NCBI GenBank assembly: GCA_964444125.1
Contig: CAYUFB010000015.1
Coordinates: 1 to 27,993, forward strand
Source: CAYUFB01 sp964444125
GTDB lineage: Bacteria; Patescibacteriota; Dojkabacteria; B142; JAFGMG01
Direction of reading: 5' to 3'
DNA: 27,993 nucleotides
Below, piece by piece: positions 7,611-16,320 of this stretch. The translations under genes and the position numbers were made by a program. The notes under the pieces are model-generated. The model worked only from the letters and a program-made list of their open reading frames with translations. It had not been told where the DNA came from and searched no databases. Positions within the stretch are counted from its first letter, which is position 1. The number at the start of each line of letters is the position of its first letter.

Positions 7611-7834
7611 CGAAAGACGAAATACGGAAGGCGAAAAGCGAAAAAAGAAGAAGAAAGAGAATTGCTTGTAACGAATTTCGTATTCCGTAAATCGCGATCC
7701 GTTATATGCCACTGTTAATCCGAAATTCGCATTTCGTTTTCCGCTATCCGTCATTATTCATTCGCCATCCGATATTCGCTATCCGAAATCCGTATTTCGC
7801 CATCCGTTATCCGTAATTCTTAATTTGTTATCCG
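7611..7834. repeat. Degenerate heptanucleotide array, 32 units in perfect phase
   Basis: These 224 bases divide into 32 consecutive 7-base units with no phase change. Units 10-32 mostly follow NNATYCG (for example TATTCCG, CTATCCG, CCATCCG, TTATCCG, CATTTCG). Units 1-5 (CGAAAGA, CGAAATA, CGGAAGG, CGAAAAG, CGAAAAA) are the same motif in the opposite orientation, with a purine-rich transition between. An 11-base inverted match (CGAAATACGGA at 7618-7628 and its complement at 7789-7799) could close a long hairpin. The last unit contains the typA stop codon. No reading frame, promoter or tRNA explains the segment. It is richer in CG dinucleotides than its surroundings. Confidence 0.9.
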
Positions 7835-9723
7835 TTTAAGTGTTTTTTTGCGTAATCCGTTAGATTATCTCTTTTGGCCCAGGCTCTTTGGTTTTTGGTC
7901 AGATACTGCTTTCGAAATCTCAAGTTCTTGGGAGTAACTTCTAAAATTTCTTCTTTGCCAAGAAATGATAGTGCAAATTCAAGTGTGACTGGAATTGTTG
8001 GCTTAAGTGTTGTTTGTGTAATTTCGTCATGTTTCATCCTGACTGCTGACTTTTGTCTTCCCTTTGTTGGATTAACTTCCATATCATTTTCAAATTTATT
8101 GATCCCAATTATCATACCTTCATAAACTTGTTCACTAGGTCCAATAAAAAGTTCTCCTCTTTCTTGAATTGTATTAAGTGAGTATCCCATAGATGTCCCA
8201 GTGTCTGACGAAATTAATACTCCCTTTCTGAATAATTCTGGTACATCTTGAACTTCGACATAACCAACTAAATAGCTATTTATAACGACATTGCCTTTGG
8301 TCGGAGAGAGAAGTGCATTTCTAAGTCCAAGTAAATTTCGTGTTAGTATTCTATATGTATATTTGATTTGTCCGGAATTGCCAATATTATCAATTTCCAT
8401 GTTAAGCATTTCAGCTCTTCTTTCGCTAAGTGTTGCGGAAATAATTCCTTGGTATTCTTCGGATACTTCAATTATTAGTTCTTCAAGTGGTTCTTTGATA
8501 ACTCCCTCTTCTTTAATAAAAATTACTTCGGGTTTTTTGATCTGGAACTCATATCCTTCTCTGCGCATTGTTTCTATCAATATTGATAATTGAAGTTCTC
8601 CACGGCCTGCTACATAGTATCCGCTTCCTTCATCTGCCTTGGTAATTTTCAAGCTGATATTGTTTTCTGCTTCCTTCTCGAGACGCTGTTGTAATTGTTT
8701 TGCAGTGACAAATTCGCCATCGTGCCCAACAAAAGGAGAAGTATTGGCTTCAAATTTGATTCTCACTGATGGTGGAGTGATCTTAATAACAGGTAGTGCT
8801 TCTGGTTTTTGAGGGCTTGCTAAGGTGCCACCAATTGCTTTTGAATCAAGTCCTCCGATTGCTACTATATCTCCAGTAATTGCCTTGTCAATTTTTTCAT
8901 AACCAAGACCATCTCGTACAAAAATATGTTTGATCGAGCCTTGAATCTGTTTAGATCCCTCTTCGTCATTTTCTAGCACAACAGCACTGTCGTTTGTTTT
9001 GATAACACCTCTTTTGATCCTTCCAATTAGTAATCTGCCTAAATGAGGATCAAATTCAAGTGAGCTTATTTGCATTTGAAAAGGATCTTCGATATTGCCT
9101 TTTGGAGACGGGAAAATATTTATGATTTCTTCCATCAATGGTTCAAGTGTGGCTTCAGTTGTCGCATAATTTGTTGGCAATTCTCTAAATATTTTCCCGT
9201 CTCTTGCTATTGCGTAGAAAACCGGAAAATCAAGTTGCTCATCATTTTTCGCAATAGTCAAAAAAAGATCCTGAATTTTATCCAAAGTTTTTTCTGGTGT
9301 GGCAAATTTCTTGTCAATTTTGTTGATTACTACAATAGGCTTAAGTCCAAGCTCAAATGCTTTTTGAAGCACAAATTTGGTCTGTGGCATAGGACCTTCT
9401 TGTGCATCGACAAGAAGTAGACATCCATCGGCCATATTTAAGGTTCTTTCCACTTCTCCGCCAAAATCTGCATGTCCAGGAGTATCGATAATATTGATTT
9501 TATGACCCTTGTAGTTAATTGCGATATTTTTGGCTTTGATTGTAATTCCTTTTTCTCTTTCAAGTTCTCCACTGTCAAGAATTCTATCTTGGGTCATTTC
9601 TTCCTGGTTTGATCTGAAGATATTGCTTTGTCGTAAAATTGAGTCCACCAAAGTAGTCTTGCCATGATCGACATGGGCAATGATAGCGACATTCCTGATT
9701 TTTTCTTGTGTGATTCTGTCCAT
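7828..9723 (-). CDS. typA: Translational GTPase TypA/BipA
   Basis: A 631-residue GTPase, slightly longer than the usual 605-615. The G domain starts with NVAIIAHVDHGKTTLVDSIL (G1), has the switch I block EREKGITIKAKN, DTPGHADFGGEVER (G3) and NKIDKK (G4). EF-G-like domains III and V follow, and the BipA-specific C-terminal domain includes TPKNLRFRKQYL. BipA binds the ribosome and assists 50S assembly and growth under stress, especially in the cold. A strong extended -10 promoter and a weak AAAGG upstream of the ATG give it its own transcript. The gene ends inside the last unit of the heptamer array. Confidence 0.96.
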   Translation of the reverse strand: MDRITQEKIRNVAIIAHVDHGKTTLVDSILRQSNIFRSNQEEMTQDRILDSGELEREKGITIKAKNIAINYKGHKINIIDTPGHADFGGEVERTLNMADGCLLLVDAQEGPMPQTKFVLQKAFELGLKPIVVINKIDKKFATPEKTLDKIQDLFLTIAKNDEQLDFPVFYAIARDGKIFRELPTNYATTEATLEPLMEEIINIFPSPKGNIEDPFQMQISSLEFDPHLGRLLIGRIKRGVIKTNDSAVVLENDEEGSKQIQGSIKHIFVRDGLGYEKIDKAITGDIVAIGGLDSKAIGGTLASPQKPEALPVIKITPPSVRIKFEANTSPFVGHDGEFVTAKQLQQRLEKEAENNISLKITKADEGSGYYVAGRGELQLSILIETMRREGYEFQIKKPEVIFIKEEGVIKEPLEELIIEVSEEYQGIISATLSERRAEMLNMEIDNIGNSGQIKYTYRILTRNLLGLRNALLSPTKGNVVINSYLVGYVEVQDVPELFRKGVLISSDTGTSMGYSLNTIQERGELFIGPSEQVYEGMIIGINKFENDMEVNPTKGRQKSAVRMKHDEITQTTLKPTIPVTLEFALSFLGKEEILEVTPKNLRFRKQYLTKNQRAWAKRDNLTDYAKKHLNG

Positions 9724-9738
9724 AATTTATAACCTTTA

Positions 9739-9747
9739 ATTATACCA
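9739..9747 (-). promoter_or_regulatory. Extended -10 promoter for typA
   Basis: On the minus strand TGG-TATAAT ends 15 bases before the typA ATG, giving a short leader that includes AAAGG. A TATAAT at 9767-9772 on the plus strand is the likely -10 of the divergent membrane protein gene. Confidence 0.6.
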
Positions 9748-9809
9748 CTTATTAGGATTTTTAAGCTATAATAGTATAGATTTTTTGAACTATTTACGAA
9801 GTAAATTTC

Positions 9810-10562
9810 ATGATACTTTTTTTTATTTTTGTAATAATAATTGCATCGCAAGTATTGTTGTATCAAAGATATCGAGCATTAATGCCAAATTTCTTCTTAG
9901 AAGAAAAGTTTGAACGATTCAGCTATATGTCGTTATTAAAGATTTCTTTATTTTTTGTTCTCATGACATTGGTTTTCCCATTGTTTTTATTTGTTTGGAC
10001 TTATGCCTATGATCTTGATATGCCGAAGAATATAATATATTTAGTTGTAATTGTATTAGCTCAGACTTCGTTTTCCATTGGATTAGGTACATATATGGCT
10101 TCGATCTTAATCGAGCAATTTGTCTTTAATGAAATCAAAAAACTAGATTCATATAAACAGCTTAGAATTGCAATTAAATTTTTCCATGGGCCAGTAAGTC
10201 ATGTACTTATATATGCTGGAATAGTTTTATACTTATTTTCTTTCTGCTTTTTCGAAAAGTTTGACACTAGAAATATTTACGAAATGATCTTATTTGCATT
10301 CCTTGGATTTATTATGGGGTTGATTATTGGATTTGCGCAAAAATTTAATCTCACATGGAGGTATCAATACTTTGCATTTTTGATATATCTATTAATAATG
10401 ATTGTTTTTGTTATTTTTCAAGTGATCAATATTTATAATCAGTTCGTATTGTTAGTATTTTTTACACTTATTGGAGCTAATATTTATCTAATCAATAAAA
10501 ATTTGTTAATGAAAATAAGAGGATATGAGAATCTGTACTCAGAAAAGAACTGGCGAATATAG
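9810..10562 (+). CDS. Seven-helix integral membrane protein, function unknown
   Basis: A 250-residue, very hydrophobic protein with about seven predicted membrane segments (roughly 2-18, 41-66, 74-100, 130-148, 157-177, 186-207, 211-229) and a basic cytoplasmic tail (MKIRGYENLYSEKNW). I see no transporter or enzyme signature and do not recognise the family. It is transcribed divergently from typA and lies 51 bases upstream of the ABC exporter on the same strand, so a link with that transporter is possible but unproven. A TATAAT at 9767-9772 probably starts the transcript. Confidence 0.75.
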   Translation: MILFFIFVIIIASQVLLYQRYRALMPNFFLEEKFERFSYMSLLKISLFFVLMTLVFPLFLFVWTYAYDLDMPKNIIYLVVIVLAQTSFSIGLGTYMASILIEQFVFNEIKKLDSYKQLRIAIKFFHGPVSHVLIYAGIVLYLFSFCFFEKFDTRNIYEMILFAFLGFIMGLIIGFAQKFNLTWRYQYFAFLIYLLIMIVFVIFQVINIYNQFVLLVFFTLIGANIYLINKNLLMKIRGYENLYSEKNWRI

Positions 10563-10613
10563 TAATTGACTATGAATGTAATTGAGAAACTTGTATACTG
10601 ATAAAATAATGCT

Positions 10614-12347
10614 ATGAAAAATATTTTCCGAACCTCTTCAAAACTTATTTGGTATTATAAATGGTCCTTTGTCTCTGGAGCATTGGTTGTCATATGTGTA
10701 CAGTTTATAGCAAATTTTGCTCAGTTATATATAAAGGTATTTTTTGACAATCTGGATCCATTTAATAGGGGTTTTATTGAAAGCGCAATACTAAGTTATG
10801 GGGTCCTAACACTTGTATGGATAATTCTTCATCCGGTTGGCAATATTTTGTATGATAATTATCTAATCAAAGCGGCAAGAGACTTGAAAATTATGGTTTT
10901 TGATAAACTTCATGAACTGGATTTCGATTTTCATGCAGAAAAAAGAAGTGGTTCGATTATCTCTTTAATCAGGCGAGGAGATCAGGCCTTTTGGAGTTTT
11001 AATTTTGAAATAGTCAGAGGTTTATTTCCAATATTGGTTGATTTGATATTTATATCTACAGTGTTTTTCTCTCTAGATCAAAGGTTGGGGTTTGTAATAT
11101 TAATTAGCTTTTTTGCAAATCTTCTTGTAGCTTTGGCAATAATCAAAAAAAATATAAAGGTAAGAGAAAAGTTAAATGATGAAGAAGACAAGATCTCGGG
11201 AATTATTGGAGATAATTTGATTAATTATGAGACAGTAAATATTTTTGCCCAAGAACATCAAGAACAGTTAAGGCTTAGGCGTCAATACAAATATTGGATT
11301 GACGCAGTCTGGTCATATGCTAACACTTTTAGAATTATCGAACTTTGGACAGGAGCATTGTTTTTGGGAAGTATAGTGCTAATTGTACTTATTGGTATAG
11401 AAGGAATTGAAAATAAGAGCTTAAGTACAGGAGATTTTGCTATCACGATGACCTATTCATTCGGATTCTTTCCTAGATTGTCAGACTTGATTTTTAGACT
11501 TAGGGAACTTGCCAAGCACTACACCGATCTTGGTAAGTACTTTGATGTACTGGCGATTGATGTTAAGGTCAAAGAAGATCCAAATGCTTCTAATCTTAAT
11601 GTCACAAAAGGTCAAATAGATTTTGTTGAAGTCGATTTTGGTTATACAAAGTCTGATAGTGTCTTGAAGAATATTTCTCTGACTATAAAACCAAAAGAGA
11701 CGATTGCTTTTGTGGGTAAGTCCGGAGCTGGAAAAACGACATTGACCAAATTATTGATGAGATTCTATGACCCTCAAAAGGGCAAAATCCTAATTGATGG
11801 GCAGGATATTTCTCAGGTGACCAAAAAAAGTTTAAGATCAAATATTGGTCTTGTGCCTCAAGATGCGAGTCTTTTTAATAATTCATTAGAATACAATTTA
11901 AATTACGCAAAACCAAATATAAATAAATTTTTTACAAGAAAGGCAGCAAATTTAGCACATCTTGCGACTTTTATCGATAAACTTCCTGAAAAGTATAAAA
12001 CTGTTGTAGGTGAAAGAGGTATCAAGCTTTCTGGAGGGCAGCGCCAAAGATTGGCTATTGCGAGAGCATTTATTGAGGATGCGCCTATAATTATTTTTGA
12101 TGAAGCAACAAGTCAATTGGATTCTGAATCTGAGAAAATTATTCAAGAATCATTTTGGGAGCTTGCAAAAGATAAGACTACAATTATTATTGCACATAGG
12201 TTATCTACAATTATGAAAGCTGATAGAATAGTGGTTCTAGATAATGGAGAAATTGCTGAAATGGGGACTCATAAGGAGTTAAATAAGATAAGAAATGGTA
12301 TTTACAAAAACCTGTGGGATCTTCAGACTGGGACTTTGCTCGAATAA
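10614..12347 (+). CDS. ABC exporter, fused membrane and ATPase domains
   Basis: A 577-residue half-transporter of the type IV (MsbA-like) exporter class that works as a homodimer or heterodimer. The N-terminal 300 residues hold about six membrane helices. The nucleotide-binding domain has Walker A GKSGAGKT (368-375), a Q-loop at Gln416, signature LSGGQ (472-476), Walker B IIIFDEA (about 492-498) and the switch histidine in IIIAHRLS (His527/528). All ATPase motifs are intact. The substrate (lipid, peptide or drug) cannot be inferred. A TTGTATACT box 22 bases before the ATG may be its -10 element; the same string precedes ssb. Confidence 0.93.
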   Translation: MKNIFRTSSKLIWYYKWSFVSGALVVICVQFIANFAQLYIKVFFDNLDPFNRGFIESAILSYGVLTLVWIILHPVGNILYDNYLIKAARDLKIMVFDKLHELDFDFHAEKRSGSIISLIRRGDQAFWSFNFEIVRGLFPILVDLIFISTVFFSLDQRLGFVILISFFANLLVALAIIKKNIKVREKLNDEEDKISGIIGDNLINYETVNIFAQEHQEQLRLRRQYKYWIDAVWSYANTFRIIELWTGALFLGSIVLIVLIGIEGIENKSLSTGDFAITMTYSFGFFPRLSDLIFRLRELAKHYTDLGKYFDVLAIDVKVKEDPNASNLNVTKGQIDFVEVDFGYTKSDSVLKNISLTIKPKETIAFVGKSGAGKTTLTKLLMRFYDPQKGKILIDGQDISQVTKKSLRSNIGLVPQDASLFNNSLEYNLNYAKPNINKFFTRKAANLAHLATFIDKLPEKYKTVVGERGIKLSGGQRQRLAIARAFIEDAPIIIFDEATSQLDSESEKIIQESFWELAKDKTTIIIAHRLSTIMKADRIVVLDNGEIAEMGTHKELNKIRNGIYKNLWDLQTGTLLE

Positions 12348-12349
12348 TG

Positions 12350-12358
12350 TGATATTAT
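12350..12358 (+). promoter_or_regulatory. Extended -10 promoter for the RNase J gene
   Basis: TGA-TATTAT begins right after the ABC transporter stop and lies 47 bases before the chosen RNase J ATG. Confidence 0.5.
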
Positions 12359-12405
12359 AGATGTTCAAAGTTATTAAACATTAATTGATTATTGATAGAA
12401 AAAAG

Positions 12406-14070
12406 ATGAACGAAAATAAAAATGCGTTGCAAATAATTCCTCTTTGTGGAGTCGAGCAAATCGGCGCAAATTCGACTGTTTTGAAATACAAAGAGAGTTT
12501 TGTAGTAGTTGATGCTGGACTAGGTTTTCCTGGAGAGGAAGTATATGGAGTTGATTATTTCATCCCGAATCTCGATTACTTAAAAGCAAATAAAGAAAAA
12601 ATCGAGGGTATTGTGATTACTCATGGACATTTGGATCATATAGGTGCGTTGCATCATTTTCTTGTGGCACTCGATTTCCCAGAAGTATATGCACCTAAAT
12701 TTGCACTAGAATTAATCAAGGTCAAACTCAAAGAAAAGAAATTGCTAGAGAAAGCAAAGTTGCATGAGATAACTGATCAATCAATTCTTAAGGCCAAAGA
12801 TTTTGTGATTGAATTTTTTAGAGTTAATCATTCAATTCCACATTCAATGGGAGTAATAATCAAAACCCCAGTTGGAAATATTGTCCATACTGGTGATTTC
12901 AAATTTGATAATTCTCCGGTCAATGAGCCTGTTGCTGATTATAGTAAATTATCAAAGATTGGTTCAGAAGGTGTACTAGCGCTATTATCTGATTCTACGA
13001 ATTCATTTAAAGAGGGGCATTCAACTTCAGAGGCTCAAGTTGCTGAGATACTTGAAGAAGTATGTGAAAACGCAAAAGGTAGAATTATTGTTGCGACTTT
13101 TTCATCTCTTGTTACAAGACTTTATCAATTGATAGAATTGGCTCAAAAAACTAATAGAAAAGTCTATATTTCAGGACGAAGCATGGAAACAGCTATAAGG
13201 ATAGCAAGAGAAATCAAGTTTATAGATGTAAATGATGATGTGTTTATAAAGCCAAATGCCTTAAAAAGATATAACGATGATCGCGTCATGATTTTATCAA
13301 CTGGTGCCCAAGGAGAAACTATGGCATCTTTATCACGAATGGCTAGAGGTGAACATAAGGATGTAAGAATAAAAAAAGGAGATACAGTTATTTTATCTGC
13401 TTCAGTTGTACCCGGCAATGACTTACAGGTGCAAAATATGATAGATGATTTGAGTATATTAGGAGCAAGGGTATTTCATAGAGATGTAATGGATTTGCAC
13501 AGTTCTGGACATGGATTTAAAGAAGATCAGAAATTGATGATTAATTTAGTCCAGCCTAAATTTTTCATGCCTATTCATGGATATCAGTCGTTTCTATTTG
13601 AGCATGCAGAAACAGCCAAGGGATTAGGAATTGAGCCCAGTCATATCATCATACCTCAAAATGGAGAAATTATTGAATTAACTCAACATAGTTGGTCCAA
13701 AAGAGGTAAAGTCCGAAGTACCCCACTTTTAGTTTCTGGTCTTGGTGTTGGAGATATAGGTGCTCAGGTATTATCGGATAGAGAGCAATTGGCAAATTAT
13801 GGCATAGTTGTAATCTCTATTGTTGTCGATAAAAATAAGCAAATTCTAAGAAATCCTGAAGTAATATCAAGAGGATTTGTTTATGTAAAATTTAACAAGG
13901 AACTTATCGACTCAATTCGTCAAAGAGTCAAAGATCAATACAAGCAAGCTTTGCAGAAGACAAAAATCAATGCGGAAATATCCAATATAATATCAAGTAG
14001 TATAAGAAAGTACGTATATAAGGAAACGGAGAGAGAACCAATGGTGTTGGTGAATGTAATGGAAATATAA
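12406..14070 (+). CDS. rnj: Ribonuclease J (metallo-beta-lactamase/beta-CASP)
   Basis: A 554-residue protein from the ATG at 12406; a TTG at 12385 would add seven residues. It has the metallo-beta-lactamase zinc motif HGHLDH (73-78), HTGDF and SDSTNS in the beta-CASP region, and the late SSGHG and PIHG histidine motifs. The last ~110 residues form the RNase J C-terminal domain. RNase J combines 5'-3' exonuclease and endonuclease activity in mRNA decay and rRNA maturation, replacing RNase E in many lineages. Length matches the family (about 555). It has its own extended -10 promoter. Confidence 0.95.
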   Translation: MNENKNALQIIPLCGVEQIGANSTVLKYKESFVVVDAGLGFPGEEVYGVDYFIPNLDYLKANKEKIEGIVITHGHLDHIGALHHFLVALDFPEVYAPKFALELIKVKLKEKKLLEKAKLHEITDQSILKAKDFVIEFFRVNHSIPHSMGVIIKTPVGNIVHTGDFKFDNSPVNEPVADYSKLSKIGSEGVLALLSDSTNSFKEGHSTSEAQVAEILEEVCENAKGRIIVATFSSLVTRLYQLIELAQKTNRKVYISGRSMETAIRIAREIKFIDVNDDVFIKPNALKRYNDDRVMILSTGAQGETMASLSRMARGEHKDVRIKKGDTVILSASVVPGNDLQVQNMIDDLSILGARVFHRDVMDLHSSGHGFKEDQKLMINLVQPKFFMPIHGYQSFLFEHAETAKGLGIEPSHIIIPQNGEIIELTQHSWSKRGKVRSTPLLVSGLGVGDIGAQVLSDREQLANYGIVVISIVVDKNKQILRNPEVISRGFVYVKFNKELIDSIRQRVKDQYKQALQKTKINAEISNIISSSIRKYVYKETEREPMVLVNVMEI

Positions 14071-14133
14071 AATAAGAAAATTGCAATTGAAGCATAAAAT
14101 ATATATACTTTAAGGAATGTGATATCAGTTTAA

Positions 14134-14146
14134 GTATTATAAATAC
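14134..14146. promoter_or_regulatory. Short palindrome upstream of the XRE gene, possible operator
   Basis: GTATT-ATA-AATAC is a perfect 5-base inverted repeat with a 3-base centre, eight bases before the GTG start. XRE regulators often repress their own gene from such a site. The sequence also overlaps the expected -10 region. AT-rich palindromes arise easily by chance. Confidence 0.3.
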
Positions 14147-14153
14147 AATATAA

Positions 14154-14756
14154 GTGACAGACAAAGAGATTGGTGTACAAATAAAAAAAGCTAGACAAGA
14201 ACTTGGGCTTTCCCAGGAACAACTTGGAACTAAACTAGGTGTGACATGGGAAATGATAAGTAGATACGAAAATGGAAGAAGTAGCGCAAGGAAGTATCTA
14301 GTTCAACTGGCCCAAGTACTTGAGAAGCCTGTATCATATTTTTTTGGTGTTTATGATAACAAGAGTAATATCGATACCAAGAAACTAATTGAAACCATCA
14401 AAGACGAAATAAAAGGTACAAATATCTCTTATAATGGCAAAGTATTAATTATTGATGATCTCTCAATTTTGGGGTTTGAGAAAAGCTTGAAGTTTGCCCA
14501 AAAATACTATACAGCTCCTGATTGGATAGTCGAAAAGTATAAAAACGTCTTTGCATTAAGGCTTGATGAAATAAACTTAATAGGGTTAGAAAAAAATACA
14601 GGAGATGTTGGCTTTTTTGTTACTGACGTAGTTCCACAAAAAGGAGATTATGTGTTAGTCGATGAAAATGGCAGATACAGTATTTGCCCACATGATTCTA
14701 AAAAGAGTCATAATATCTTGGCAATACTGTTGGTACAAGAAAAAAGGTATAGATAG
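14154..14756 (+). CDS. XRE-family regulator with a degenerate LexA/S24-like C-terminal domain
   Basis: A 200-residue protein starting at GTG. Residues 5-65 are a Cro/CI helix-turn-helix (ARQELGLSQEQLGTKLGVTWEMISRYENGRSSA). A linker follows, and residues 125-200 (FALRLDEINLIG, then GDYVLVDENGRYSICP and a terminal strand) resemble the S24/LexA peptidase fold of phage-type repressors. The catalytic GDSM-like serine is not present; DEIN occupies that region. It is probably a DNA-binding repressor with a non-proteolytic sensor or dimer domain. It lies between the RNase J and pyruvate kinase genes; whether it regulates either cannot be told from sequence. Confidence 0.75.
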   Translation: MTDKEIGVQIKKARQELGLSQEQLGTKLGVTWEMISRYENGRSSARKYLVQLAQVLEKPVSYFFGVYDNKSNIDTKKLIETIKDEIKGTNISYNGKVLIIDDLSILGFEKSLKFAQKYYTAPDWIVEKYKNVFALRLDEINLIGLEKNTGDVGFFVTDVVPQKGDYVLVDENGRYSICPHDSKKSHNILAILLVQEKRYR

Positions 14757-14813
14757 TTACTTCCAAATATTCTAAATTCATAATCGTTGATAAATGTACT
14801 CTAGGGAGATTTG

Positions 14814-14822
14814 TGCTAAAAT
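14814..14822 (+). promoter_or_regulatory. Extended -10 promoter for pyk
   Basis: TGC-TAAAAT within ATTTGTGCTAAAATCATT lies 33 bases before the pyk ATG. This string is almost identical to the aspS promoter (ATTTGTGCTATAATCATT), and TGCTAAAAT also precedes the SpoU gene. Confidence 0.65.
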
Positions 14823-14855
14823 CATTCCGTATTTTTATATTTTTAGAGTTAATTA

Positions 14856-16247
14856 ATGCCAAAAACCAAAATTATTTGTACGATAGGTCCTGCAAGCTGG
14901 GACATAAATGTCTTAAAGGAAATGATCTCAAATGGAATGACTGTAGCAAGAATCAACGGAGCTTTCGCTGATGTAGCTGAGCTAGATCGTGTCGCCAAAA
15001 TAATTAGAAATATTTCTAAAGACGTGGCCTTGATGCTTGATATAAAAGGAACTGAAGTAAGATTGAATAAATTTGAAGGGAGTTTCCAAATTCAAAAAGG
15101 CGGAGAATTGATAATCGGCAGTAAGCCCGAACATGGTATATATCCAGTTACTTATCCTGACTTGTACAAAGATATAAAGGCCGGCCATATATTACATCTT
15201 GATGATGGCAAGGTCAAAGTCGAAGTCATGCAAGTGGCAAACGGACAAATAATCACAAAAGTCATATATGGCAAGGAAGTACTTCCTGGAAAAAGTATAA
15301 ACACGCCTGGAATTCCACTTTCAAATCCTCCAGTTACCCAAAATGACATTGAGCAAATCAAATTTGCAGTAAAGGATAACTGGGATTATGTGGCTGCTTC
15401 TTTTGTTAGAAATGCTGGAGATATATTGGAAGTCAAGAAATATACAAAAGGTACAGATATAAAAATTTTGGTAAAAATTGAAGATGAACAGGGAATTAAT
15501 AATCTTGATGAAATTCTTGATGTTTCTGATGGAATAATCATAGCAAGAGGTGATCTGGGAGTTGAGATGCCTTATGAAAAGATTCCTGCTATACAAAAAG
15601 AAATTACTACCAAATGTCTTATGAAGGCCAAGCCTGCAATTGTTGCTACTCATATGTTGGAATCCATGATTGAAAGTCCAAATGCTACAAGAGCAGAAAT
15701 CAATGATGTTGCAAATGCTGTTTTTGATGGCTGTGATTGTGTTTGGTTAAGTGGAGAAACCTCAAAAGGTGGTTATCCAGTTGAGGCAGTTAATACATTA
15801 AATAGAATTTGTACAGAAGCTGAGAAACATATTATGCCTGAGATATTATATGGAGAACCAGTTGATGTAAATCCTATAACTGTGGCACTAGCTAGAGGTG
15901 TACTTGATATTTGCGATAGTCTGCCAATTGACAAAATAGTTGTCGCAACTGGAACTGGAAAAACAGCAAGAGTCATATCAAGCTTCAAGCCAAGACAGCC
16001 AATTATTGCCCTGACATCTAATGATACATATAAACGTCAACTACAAACCACTTGGGGAGTAGAGGCATATGTCTTAAGATCTCAAGAAAAAAGTAGAGAT
16101 AAAGGTATAAAGAAATTAGCCTCTAAGGCACTCGAGAAAGGTTATATTAAGCCTGACGATTTGATTGTGATTATTAGGGGTACTACTCCAATAACAAAAA
16201 GAACTAACTCGCTTGAAATTGGTATAGCTAAAGAGCTGGCTGCATAG
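14856..16247 (+). CDS. pyk: Pyruvate kinase
   Basis: A 463-residue enzyme converting phosphoenolpyruvate and ADP to pyruvate and ATP. It opens with KTKIICTIGPAS; later come the catalytic lysine block LVKIEDEQGINNLDEI, GIIIARGDLGVEMP, ATRAEINDVANAV and SGETSKGGYP. The C-terminal domain (about 345-463) is present. Around the monovalent cation site, the usual RLNFSHG is ARINGAFAD (Arg32, Asn34 kept) and DTKGPEIRT reads DIKGTEVRL (62-70), while ATQMLES is ATHMLES. Glu67 (Glu117 in muscle enzyme) is kept, so cation dependence is uncertain. It has its own promoter and a strong terminator, so it is probably monocistronic. Confidence 0.93.
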   Translation: MPKTKIICTIGPASWDINVLKEMISNGMTVARINGAFADVAELDRVAKIIRNISKDVALMLDIKGTEVRLNKFEGSFQIQKGGELIIGSKPEHGIYPVTYPDLYKDIKAGHILHLDDGKVKVEVMQVANGQIITKVIYGKEVLPGKSINTPGIPLSNPPVTQNDIEQIKFAVKDNWDYVAASFVRNAGDILEVKKYTKGTDIKILVKIEDEQGINNLDEILDVSDGIIIARGDLGVEMPYEKIPAIQKEITTKCLMKAKPAIVATHMLESMIESPNATRAEINDVANAVFDGCDCVWLSGETSKGGYPVEAVNTLNRICTEAEKHIMPEILYGEPVDVNPITVALARGVLDICDSLPIDKIVVATGTGKTARVISSFKPRQPIIALTSNDTYKRQLQTTWGVEAYVLRSQEKSRDKGIKKLASKALEKGYIKPDDLIVIIRGTTPITKRTNSLEIGIAKELAA

Positions 16248-16257
16248 ATAATTTGAG

Positions 16258-16303
16258 AAGACTTAAAAAAGCTACCTATTTAGGTAGCTTTTTTTTAAGT
16301 CTT
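16258..16303. terminator. Bidirectional intrinsic terminator after pyk
   Basis: A long hairpin with core AGCTACC/GGTAGCT, flanked by A- and T-tracts on either side and outer arms AAGACTT/AAGTCTT. It can end transcription of pyk on the plus strand and of the convergent low-complexity membrane protein gene on the minus strand. Confidence 0.9.
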
Positions 16304-16320
16304 GCATTATTAAAAGCTGT

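Noticed and set aside
7611..7834. The heptamer array as a CRISPR array.
   Set aside because: Units are 7 bases with no spacers of uniform length, the repeats are degenerate, and no cas genes are near.
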